A stretch of 32,253 nucleotides of DNA from assembly GCA_013334525.1 (NCBI GenBank), contig JAAXXK010000031.1, forward strand, positions 1 to 32,253, given 5' to 3'. Both the position numbers and the translations under genes were made by a program. Of this stretch, positions 1 to 6,780 are shown piece after piece; within the stretch, counting starts at the first letter, position 1; each line of letters opens with the position of its first letter. This DNA comes from Chlorobiaceae bacterium (lineage in GTDB: Bacteria; Bacteroidota; Chlorobiia; Chlorobiales; Chlorobiaceae). The notes beneath the pieces are model-generated. The model ran no database searches. It had not been told where the DNA came from and saw nothing but the letters and a program-made list of their open reading frames with translations.

Positions 1-177
1 CCTCTCCGCAAACAACCCCGTGCGGGGTCATTGGTTGCTGGCAGATGTGTTGTTTGTGATTACGTTCACGATGTTTACTTTTATAATAAGAGTTAAAATA
101 CCTCGCCTGATCCTGTTCGTGCGTAAATAATACGTCATTATCAGGGAGGTAAACAATATCCAGCCAGGGACCTTGCG

Positions 178-579
178 ATGCTTGTTATTGAAGGAGTGGA
201 ATTGCTTGCCAATGTTGCTCATGAAGACAGCAGAGGCTCACTGGTGGCCCTGGAAGAACACAGTGGCATTCCGTTCGAGCCGCGACGGATATTTTACATA
301 ACGGTGACCGATTCCTCAAGCATAAGGGCCGGTCATGCCGGAACATCCGAACAATTGATGATAGCCCTGACCGGAGGGGTTTCTGTCGAGCTGGACAACG
401 GAGCGGAGCAATCGTGTATCCGTCTTGCTGACAAACTGGAATCGCTTTGGGTTCGACCGGGAATATGGCTGCGATTGAAGGACTTTTCATCTGGAACAGT
501 CCTACTGGTCATATCCTCACTGACGTATGCGGAGACAAAGCACTTCATGAAGCCGCAACCTCTTTTTCAGGCTGAATAG
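178..579 (+). CDS. FdtA/WxcM-like sugar-nucleotide 3,4-ketoisomerase
   Basis: A 133-residue single-domain cupin of the FdtA/QdtA family, which isomerises dTDP-4-keto-6-deoxyhexose to the 3-keto sugar before transamination. Family signatures visible are RG at residues 19-20, the IPFEPRRIFYI strand at 31-41, and the GGxSVELDNG turn that follows. The catalytic loop is usually HAH with a following Lys; here it reads RAGHAGTSEQ, so His53 is kept and the second His is Gly55. It may therefore be a variant epimerase or isomerase, or inactive. The start follows an AGGGA about 6 bases upstream. Its stop TAG directly abuts the ATG of the aminotransferase, so the two are translationally coupled. The family is clear; the exact sugar is not. 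Confidence 0.85.
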   Translation: MLVIEGVELLANVAHEDSRGSLVALEEHSGIPFEPRRIFYITVTDSSSIRAGHAGTSEQLMIALTGGVSVELDNGAEQSCIRLADKLESLWVRPGIWLRLKDFSSGTVLLVISSLTYAETKHFMKPQPLFQAE

Positions 580-1677
580 ATGGCAATCATTCCACAGGCG
601 GATCCCTCTCTTCGCATAGCCCGGTTCAGGCAGGAGATAGACAGGGCCATCGGTACGACACTCTCTTCGCGTCATTATATCCTCGGCCCCGCAGTTGAGA
701 AATTCGAACATGATTTTGCCGCATACCTTGGTGTCAGGCATTGTGTGGGGGTTGCGTCGGGCACGGATGCCCTGGCGCTGTCACTGCGCAGCATGGGGGT
801 CGGGAAGGGAGACGAGGTCATTACAACAGCGCTGACAGCCCCGGCGACTGCCCAGGCGATTTTGCAATGCGGCGCCATTCCCCGATTCGTGGATATTGAT
901 CCGGCAAGCCGTTGCCTGGACACCGGCGCCGTTGAAGCCGCGATCACGGAAAGAACGGCTGCAATCATACCCGTTCATCTGTTCGGGCATCCTGCAGACA
1001 TGCCTCGATTGATGGGAATCGCCGGTCGTCATGACATCGCGGTGATCGAGGATTGCGCCCAGGCACACGGCGCGATGATTGATGGGAGGAGGCTGGGAAG
1101 CTTCGGTCATGCGGCGGCGTTTTCGTTCTATCCAACGAAGAACCTGGGTGGTGTCGGGGATTCCGGTGCGATCGTTACCAACGACGACGCGATTGATGCA
1201 AGGTTGCGAAGCCTGCGAAATTACGGGATCCCGTCCGGTCAGAAGGAAAGCTCAGCGATGGGGTTTAATTCCCGGATGGATGAATTGCAGGCGGCCATTT
1301 TGTCCGTGTTGTTGCCGTACCTCGATGCAGGGAATGCCGAACGTCGCGCATTGGCCGGAGAGTATCGGCGGGAGTTGACGGGTGTCGGGCTGTGCCTGCC
1401 GCCAGATGCTGACGGTGCGATCTATCACCAGTTCGCAATTGCGTGCAGGGATCGCGACCATATGGCAAGGTCATTGAGGGAGATGGATATACAGACGCTC
1501 GTCCATTATCATCCCCCCCTCCATTATCATCCTGCATTCAGGACAGGGGATGTCGTTCATTTGCCGGAATGCGAACGGCTTTCGTCGCAGTTGCTGAGTC
1601 TTCCCATCCAGCCCGAGGTTGCTTCCGGCAACACCGGGTATATTTCAAGGAGCATCATGAAGGTTATGGGCTTATGA
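580..1677 (+). CDS. DegT/DnrJ/EryC1/StrS-family sugar aminotransferase
   Basis: A 365-residue PLP-dependent aminotransferase, normal length for the family. The PLP Schiff-base lysine is K187 in FYPTKNLGG, and the PLP-pyridine aspartate sits in VIEDCAQAHGA near residue 160. GTDALALSL near residue 65 forms the phosphate-binding turn. Directly after an FdtA-like ketoisomerase it most likely aminates a 3-keto-6-deoxyhexose nucleotide (FdtB/QdtB role) in the cytoplasm; the substrate is inferred from context. It starts one base after the previous stop and its own TGA overlaps the next ATG (ATGA). Confidence 0.92.
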   Translation: MAIIPQADPSLRIARFRQEIDRAIGTTLSSRHYILGPAVEKFEHDFAAYLGVRHCVGVASGTDALALSLRSMGVGKGDEVITTALTAPATAQAILQCGAIPRFVDIDPASRCLDTGAVEAAITERTAAIIPVHLFGHPADMPRLMGIAGRHDIAVIEDCAQAHGAMIDGRRLGSFGHAAAFSFYPTKNLGGVGDSGAIVTNDDAIDARLRSLRNYGIPSGQKESSAMGFNSRMDELQAAILSVLLPYLDAGNAERRALAGEYRRELTGVGLCLPPDADGAIYHQFAIACRDRDHMARSLREMDIQTLVHYHPPLHYHPAFRTGDVVHLPECERLSSQLLSLPIQPEVASGNTGYISRSIMKVMGL

Positions 1678-2342
1678 AAAACGTCGTCATTTACGGAGTA
1701 GGTTCGCCGGTGCTCGCCGACATCGAAGAGACTCTTTTCCGTGTCGGGGCATTGATATCGGCGGGTGTCCAGAATTATGCAGGCAGGAGCTATCTTTCAG
1801 AAGGGATTCCTCTGGTTACACCCGACAATCTCGATGCGGAGATCACCGATTTGCCTTTCATCGTTCCCCTTTTCACACCGGGCAACCGTCATCAGGCTGC
1901 ATTGGAGGCGCGACAAAAAGGGTTTTTCCTGCCGTTCACCCTTGTGGACCCGACATCTATCACTCCCCGTTCCCTGACAATCGAGCCCGGAGGTTATATC
2001 AACGCGGGGTGCAGCCTCGGCGCCCAAAGCACCTTTGGCTCATTTGTCTTTGTGAATCGTGGCGCAACCATAGGGCACCATGCGAAAATCGGTCATTTTG
2101 TTTCAATCGGCCCCGGCGCGGTCATCGCCGGTTCAGTCACTATCGGAACCGGGGCGATGATAGGGTCGGGCAGCGTGTTGTTGCCGGAGGTGAGCATCGG
2201 GGAAAATTCGGTTGTCGGGGCCGGTTCGGTCGTCACCCGCGATGTCCCTGCGCATTGCCTGGTACTGGGCAATCCGGCAAGGATCGTCAAAGAGAATATC
2301 GCCGGCTACAAGGATATCAATGTCAGTGTCCCAACGCAATAA
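1674..2342 (+). CDS. NeuD/PglD-type hexapeptide-repeat acyltransferase
   Basis: A 222-residue protein with an N-terminal Rossmann-like part (KNVVIYGVGSPVLADIEE) and a C-terminal left-handed beta helix of hexapeptide repeats (IGHHAKIGHFVSIGPGAVI and onward), ending with the GNPARIVKE motif typical of these acetyltransferases. The His pair in IGHH is the likely catalytic base. It probably N-acylates the amino sugar made by the preceding aminotransferase, as PglD or QdtC do. The frame is open further upstream, but the ATG at 1674 overlaps the aminotransferase stop as ATGA and begins exactly at the family's usual N-terminus, so I chose it. Confidence 0.88.
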   Translation: MKNVVIYGVGSPVLADIEETLFRVGALISAGVQNYAGRSYLSEGIPLVTPDNLDAEITDLPFIVPLFTPGNRHQAALEARQKGFFLPFTLVDPTSITPRSLTIEPGGYINAGCSLGAQSTFGSFVFVNRGATIGHHAKIGHFVSIGPGAVIAGSVTIGTGAMIGSGSVLLPEVSIGENSVVGAGSVVTRDVPAHCLVLGNPARIVKENIAGYKDINVSVPTQ

Positions 2343-3197
2343 ATGAGCAGTTCCCATACATCGGAATTTATCGTGAACCTTGCCCCGACAGGAATGGTTC
2401 CGACCCGTGGAAGTTCACCTTCGGTGCCCCTGCAGCCCGATGAGATCGTGGCCGACGTGCTGGCCTGTGCTGAATCAGGCATTACTTCAGTACACCTTCA
2501 TGCACGTGACGAAAATGGCATCCCGACACATCGCAAAGATATCTATGCGCGAATTATCGGAGGAATCCGCGAAAAAAGGCCGGATCTGGTTATCGGTGTC
2601 TCATGCTCCGGCCGTATGGGCGCGACACTGGAGCAACGCACCGAGGTGCTGGGCCTGGAGGGTGATTTGCGGCCTGACATGGCCTCCCTGACGTTGTCAT
2701 CCCTCAATTTTCCCGGAGGAGCGAACATTAATTCACCTGAAACGGTAAGGCATCTCGCTTCTGAGATGCGGTCGCGTGGGATAAAACCCGAGTTCGAAAT
2801 ATTTGACCTGGGTATGGTGAACGTACTGAAGTATATGGTGGATCGTAACCTGGTCGATCCTCCGTTCCATGCGAATCTCATACTGGGCAACCTTGCTTCA
2901 GCCCAGGCTGGTTTCCTTGATATCGGTTGCATTACAGCCGCATTACCTCCGGACACCACCTACTGCCTTGGCGGTATCGGACGTTATCAGGTAAGTGTCG
3001 CCGGCATGGCTGTTGCAGCCGCCCCCGGCGTAAGGATCGGCCTTGAGGACAACATCTGGCTCGATCCTGCCCAGAGCGTTCCGGCGAGCAACATCGCCCT
3101 GATCCGGAAGGTGCACGCCCTTGCCGAGGTTCACGACAGAAAAATCATGACCCCGGACGAGCTTCGTCGCAGGCTTCACCTGCGGAGTTTCCAGTGA
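2343..3197 (+). CDS. BKACE (DUF849) family protein, beta-keto acid cleavage-like
   Basis: A 284-residue TIM-barrel protein of the BKACE family, zinc enzymes that condense beta-keto acids with acetyl-CoA (Kce type). The N-terminal NLAPTGMVPTRG motif, the zinc-binding HLH at H51 and H53 (SVHLHARD), and a Glu in RIGLEDN (E235) that matches the third protein zinc ligand are visible. The ATG abuts the TAA of the acyltransferase, so it is the fourth gene of a tightly coupled sugar operon. That setting is unusual for a catabolic family and suggests a role in making or loading an acyl group for the sugar. The biochemical assignment is inference. Confidence 0.85.
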   Translation: MSSSHTSEFIVNLAPTGMVPTRGSSPSVPLQPDEIVADVLACAESGITSVHLHARDENGIPTHRKDIYARIIGGIREKRPDLVIGVSCSGRMGATLEQRTEVLGLEGDLRPDMASLTLSSLNFPGGANINSPETVRHLASEMRSRGIKPEFEIFDLGMVNVLKYMVDRNLVDPPFHANLILGNLASAQAGFLDIGCITAALPPDTTYCLGGIGRYQVSVAGMAVAAAPGVRIGLEDNIWLDPAQSVPASNIALIRKVHALAEVHDRKIMTPDELRRRLHLRSFQ

Positions 3198-3273
3198 CAA
3201 TGGTTTGGCAGGACGCTGATGAATTGGCAACCTTTTCATGTGGAGCTGACTGGATAAAGCAATCAACAAGAAC

Positions 3274-4296
3274 ATGGCCATCCCTCCCAAAGTCTCCGTG
3301 GTCGTTAAGTCATATAACCACGCACCGTATGTTCGCCAGACGATCCAGAGTATCCTTGACCAGTCGTTTCAGGATTTTGAAATTGTCGTAACCGACGATC
3401 ATTCCAGTGACGGAACCGCTGATGTTGTCCGGGAGTTTCAGGACAAGCGCATCAGGCTCGAAGTCTCATCCCGGAACAACGGCATTTCGATCACCATGAA
3501 CTCGGTCATCGCAAGGGCGACAGGCGAATATATCGCCATTGTAAATTCAGATGATTTTGCGCTCCCCGGCAGGCTTGAAACACAGGTCAGCTTTATGGAG
3601 AAAAGGGCCGATGTCGCTGCTTTATTTGGATTACCCCTTCCTGTAGACGAACAGGGGAACCCGACCGCATCGTTCAACGATTTTGACCGGCCACTTTCGT
3701 TTCCCGACTTTGACCGGTCGACCTGGCTGAACAGTTTTTTTTTCAGGGGCAACTGTCTTTGTGCTCCGACAGCGATGGTAAGGCGTGACGTTTATGACAA
3801 GGTTGGCAAATATGACCCGAGGCTGACCAACCTTCAGGATCTCGACATGTGGGTAAGGATGCTGAAAGCCGGATATGACATTTATTTGTTGCCGGAGCAG
3901 TTTACAGCGTTTCGCATAAGGGACGGTAACAAGAACATGAGTGCGCCCCGCCCTGACAGCATTTTAAGGCATCATTTCGAACTTGTCCAGATCTTGCGGC
4001 ACTATATCGGGATGGATCCGCAATTGATCAGTGATATTTTTGCGGCGGAAATGGTCGGGGCCGGAATTGAAGATCCTGTCGGGACTGACATGTTGCTTGT
4101 TGAAATGGGCTTGAGTGTCGGGTCTTCAGCCTATAACCTGTTTGCTTTGCAGTTGCTGTTTGATATCGCCGAAACGGTCGACGATTTCACCAGACTGAGC
4201 GCCATCGCGGGAAAGCTCGATATCTTCGGGATACTGGATTCGATCGTTGCTGAAAAATCGCATGGATTTTTCAGCAGGTTAAAATTTCATCGGTGA
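3274..4296 (+). CDS. Family 2 (GT-A) glycosyltransferase
   Basis: A 340-residue GT2 enzyme. The N-terminal VSVVVKSYNHAPYVRQTI and VVTDDHSSDGT motifs bind the nucleotide sugar, and IVNSDDFALPGR carries the metal-binding acidic motif near residue 90. No membrane segment is evident, so it is cytoplasmic or membrane-associated. It likely transfers the sugar made by the four genes upstream onto a glycan. The gap to the upstream gene is 76 bases and no strong ribosome site precedes ATG 3274, so the start is less certain than the family. A run of nine T residues near 3735 lies inside the reading frame (NSFFFRGN). Confidence 0.88.
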   Translation: MAIPPKVSVVVKSYNHAPYVRQTIQSILDQSFQDFEIVVTDDHSSDGTADVVREFQDKRIRLEVSSRNNGISITMNSVIARATGEYIAIVNSDDFALPGRLETQVSFMEKRADVAALFGLPLPVDEQGNPTASFNDFDRPLSFPDFDRSTWLNSFFFRGNCLCAPTAMVRRDVYDKVGKYDPRLTNLQDLDMWVRMLKAGYDIYLLPEQFTAFRIRDGNKNMSAPRPDSILRHHFELVQILRHYIGMDPQLISDIFAAEMVGAGIEDPVGTDMLLVEMGLSVGSSAYNLFALQLLFDIAETVDDFTRLSAIAGKLDIFGILDSIVAEKSHGFFSRLKFHR

Positions 4297-4652
4297 AAGG
4301 CCATTATACGGATTACCCGAAGCTTCCCGCCGCAGCCGTTTCCCCGCGAAAGCGGGTTTATGCCTCCCGCAAAGGGCCGGTGATTCTGTGGATTTGTTTG
4401 ATTCGCCCGGCTCGATTTCGGAGCTCATGTACAGCATGATCGTTTTGACCGCTTCATCGGTCAGAGCCGCGGCCTCCTTTTTGCGGGATCATGCCGACCT
4501 TGCTGTCCAAACCTTCGATATCCTTTCCCTATGCCATAAGTTCATGTCGGAGCATCCTGACCCCGTTATTTGGCGCGCAACACGAGCCTCTGTCATGACA
4601 GGAGGTGCAACAGGATTCATCAAAAGTTTCAGGTAATCCTGATTACGCCGCC
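4297..4652. other. Gap between GT2 gene and thiM, no supported gene
   Basis: This 356-base stretch separates two convergent genes. A short open frame at 4388-4636 (plus) has no ribosome site, no recognisable domain and an unlikely composition, so I do not call it. The only structure noticed is a small CCCGC-GAAA-GCGGG hairpin at 4343-4356. Confidence 0.6.
4343..4356 (+). terminator. Possible weak terminator after the glycosyltransferase
   Basis: A five-pair G+C-only stem closed by a GAAA tetraloop, followed by TTTA. It lies 47 bases after the glycosyltransferase stop. The U tract is short, so termination would be weak. Confidence 0.35.
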
Positions 4653-5453
4653 TCAACCGATGGTGGAGAGCAGATCAAGGAATGCCACGGCGAAACTTCC
4701 GGTCCCACGGTTTTCCTTTACCGCCTCTTCGCCGGCGAAGGCATAAACAGCCGAAGCTGCCGTCGCTGCCCTGAGCGGTGATGGGGTTACGGGCAGGAAC
4801 GCGGCGATCAGCGCTCCCAATGTGCATCCGATGCCGGTGACCCTGGTCATGATCTCATGCCCGCCAGGGATGCTTATGATGCTGGTTCCGTCAGTGACAT
4901 AATCGACCTCTCCGCTGAGGGCTACCACCGTCCCAATGGAGGATGCCAGCCCGACGGCTGCGTCCAGCGCCTCATTTGACGAAGCCGTGGAGTCAACTCC
5001 ACGCGCATTTCCCGCCTCCCCGCTGACCGCGAGTATTTCAGAAGCATTGCCGCGGATGACCGTCGGCTGGAACCCGATGAGCTCCTTGACGATACCTGTC
5101 CGGAACTTCAGCGCCCCTGCTGCGACAGGATCGAGGACCCACGGGGTTCCGGTCTCATGGGCGACAGCCGCTGCCCTGAGCATCGCCTGGGCGGAAGACG
5201 TCGTGATCGTGCCGACGTTTATCAGCAGAGCCTGCGCGAAACGCACGAACTCCTCGACCTCCTCGATGGTGACGACCATTGCCGGAGAGGCTCCTGCGGC
5301 AAGCAGCACGTTGGCGGTGAAGTTGTTTACCACGTCATTGGTTAGGCAATGCACCAGCGGAACCTTCTGCCGCAAATTCGCAAGATCTTCGACAACCTCG
5401 CCATCAGGCCACGACCTGCTTTCAGTAACTGCGGATAATGTTTCCATGATCAT
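4653..5453 (-). CDS. thiM: Hydroxyethylthiazole kinase
   Basis: A 266-residue ribokinase-fold enzyme that phosphorylates 4-methyl-5-(2-hydroxyethyl)thiazole for thiamine salvage. Diagnostic motifs are VHCLTNDVVNNFTANVLLAAGASPAM near the N-terminus, VLDPVAAGA, RGNASEI, and the nucleotide/anion-hole motif TGIGCTLGALIAAF with the family's conserved Cys. Two in-frame ATGs lie close together; the first (5453) has GAG four bases upstream. It is divergent from the dehydratase activator operon. I looked for a TPP riboswitch in its leader and saw none of the conserved core. Confidence 0.95.
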   Translation of the reverse strand: MIMETLSAVTESRSWPDGEVVEDLANLRQKVPLVHCLTNDVVNNFTANVLLAAGASPAMVVTIEEVEEFVRFAQALLINVGTITTSSAQAMLRAAAVAHETGTPWVLDPVAAGALKFRTGIVKELIGFQPTVIRGNASEILAVSGEAGNARGVDSTASSNEALDAAVGLASSIGTVVALSGEVDYVTDGTSIISIPGGHEIMTRVTGIGCTLGALIAAFLPVTPSPLRAATAASAVYAFAGEEAVKENRGTGSFAVAFLDLLSTIG

Positions 5454-5666
5454 TTCACTCTATTTGTTGAACGTCCTGTTTGCCTGTCATGGTGGGGGGA
5501 ATTTATCCAAATATACGATTTGCCTTCCTGCAGTATAGAGTTTGAACCACTCCATTTTTCGTATACCATTCCATTTCTTCCTGACACCCAAGCCGGTTGT
5601 TTGATCGGGCATTATCGAAATGATTCGCCGTGAGTACATCAGGCAATATCTGCATACCGGACAAGA

Positions 5667-5682
5667 GGTATTTTTACGGTAT
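5667..5682 (+). promoter_or_regulatory. Regulon box A (GGTATTTTTACGGTAT)
   Basis: A full match to the 16-base element shared by several transcription units in this window. Here the GGTAT unit continues in phase: copies start at 5667, 5678, 5689 and 5711, i.e. offsets of 11, 11 and 22 bases. Direct repeats spaced by one helical turn are typical of sites for OmpR/PhoB-type or AraC-type regulators. Box A is 229 bases before the first dehydratase-activator gene. The binding protein is unknown, and none is encoded in the window. Confidence 0.75.
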
Positions 5683-5698
5683 CAGTAAGGTATAAATG

Positions 5699-5726
5699 TT
5701 GACAGTGAAGGGTATTCCAATATTTT
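5699..5726 (+). promoter_or_regulatory. Candidate -35/-10 promoter next to box A
   Basis: TTGACA at 5699-5704 and TATTTT at 5721-5726, with a 16-base spacer. The -35 begins 6 bases after the third GGTAT repeat, which suits an activator bound upstream of RNA polymerase. The fourth GGTAT lies inside the spacer. No equally clean promoter was seen beside the other boxes. Confidence 0.4.
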
Positions 5727-5822
5727 TTATCACGAAAGCCAGATCTCTGACGACAGGATTTTCCATGGGTTAAACCTGATGGAGAAATATTCCTTCAGCC
5801 TCCAATCTTCACGCTGGTCATG

Positions 5823-5869
5823 CAGGACTTGCCGGGGCAGATTTCCGTCACGGCGACAGGCAAATCCTG
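5823..5869 (+). other. Leader hairpin upstream of the dehydratase operon
   Basis: CAGGACTTGCC (5823-5833) can pair with GGCAAATCCTG (5859-5869), an 11-pair stem with one C-A mismatch and a 25-base loop. No U tract follows, so it is not a plain terminator. It lies between box A and the first start codon. Confidence 0.4.
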
Positions 5870-5910
5870 AAAGAACAGCGGTTTTAAATGAACATAATCG
5901 GAATAATTGA

Positions 5911-6780
5911 ATGAATAAGCATGACGTTCTGGCTGACGGGAAAGTTTCCGATCTGCGCCTGACCAATGTGATTGGCGTCGACATCGGCTCCCGTCAGGCA
6001 AAGGCGGTTCTTGTGTATGGCGAAGAGATTCAAACGGCAATTACTGCAAGCGGGGTCGATTCCCAGGAAACCGCAGCGCGACTGATCAGGAAACTCGGGA
6101 AGCAGACCGGCATAGAGCCCAGGGATATCGCATATCTGGTGGGCACAGGTTACGGGCGTATTGCGCTTGATTTTGATGCGTTTCCCTCGGAGGTTGTTAC
6201 CGAGATTTCATGCCATGCGATGGGGGCGCATTTTCTCAATGCAGGCACCAGAACCATCATCGATATAGGCGGACAGGATTCAAAAGCCATCAAGGTCGAT
6301 CCGGACAACGGTCGTGTCGTTGATTTTGTGATGAACGACAAATGTGCGGCAGGTACTGGCCGGTTTCTTGAAAAGGTTGCCGAACTGCTTGACTACACTC
6401 TTGAAGAGCTTGGAGAAAAGGCGAAGCTGTCGGAGAAAAAACTCGAAATCAGCAGTCAGTGCGTGGTGTTTGCCGAGTCCGAAGTCATTTCCCTCAAGGC
6501 CAGAGGTGAGCGACGGGAGGATATCGCAGCAGCGATTCATTTCGCTTCGGCCCGGCGTGTGCGAAACCTGGTTAACCGCGTGGGGCTTGAGCCGGAACTC
6601 GTCTTCTCTGGTGGTGTTTCAAACAATCCGGGGATGAGGTTCGCGCTTGAAGAGTTGATCGGCCACCCGATCAGGACCACGAAGCTCGACATGGTGTACG
6701 CGGGTGCTTTGGGCGCTGCGGTGTTTGCCCAGCGTTATTACGAGGGTATTCATGCTGCAGCAGAAAAGGGGGTCGCGTGA
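5911..6780 (+). CDS. 2-hydroxyacyl-CoA dehydratase activator-like ATPase (BadF/HgdC type)
   Basis: A 289-residue ASKHA-fold ATPase. These proteins form a dimer bridged by one [4Fe-4S] cluster and use ATP to inject a very low-potential electron into a partner dehydratase or double-cubane protein. Visible motifs are VIGVDIGSRQAKAV (phosphate 1), DIGGQDSKAI (phosphate 2), and the two cluster cysteines C145 (NDKCAAGTGRF) and C184 (SSQCVVFAESE). Length is close to the usual 260-270 residues. It overlaps the next gene (GTGA) and is about as similar to that gene's N-terminal half as a tandem duplicate would be. Ribosome site is weak. The electron acceptor is inferred to be the downstream dehydratase-like proteins. 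Confidence 0.92.
   Translation: MNKHDVLADGKVSDLRLTNVIGVDIGSRQAKAVLVYGEEIQTAITASGVDSQETAARLIRKLGKQTGIEPRDIAYLVGTGYGRIALDFDAFPSEVVTEISCHAMGAHFLNAGTRTIIDIGGQDSKAIKVDPDNGRVVDFVMNDKCAAGTGRFLEKVAELLDYTLEELGEKAKLSEKKLEISSQCVVFAESEVISLKARGERREDIAAAIHFASARRVRNLVNRVGLEPELVFSGGVSNNPGMRFALEELIGHPIRTTKLDMVYAGALGAAVFAQRYYEGIHAAAEKGVA

Larger units (their letters stand above)
5454..5910. other. Divergent intergenic region, thiM / dehydratase operon
   Basis: A 457-base region with no supported gene. The right half holds box A of the shared regulatory element, a TTGACA promoter-like hexamer and a long leader hairpin, each listed separately. Nothing in the left half, next to thiM, stands out. Confidence 0.6.

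Noticed and set aside
98-102. GGTATTTT on the minus strand before the sugar operon
   Set aside because: Second half-site absent and orientation is away from the operon.
5454-5640. TPP riboswitch upstream of thiM
   Set aside because: No conserved CTGAGA or ACCTGATC-type core was seen on the minus strand.
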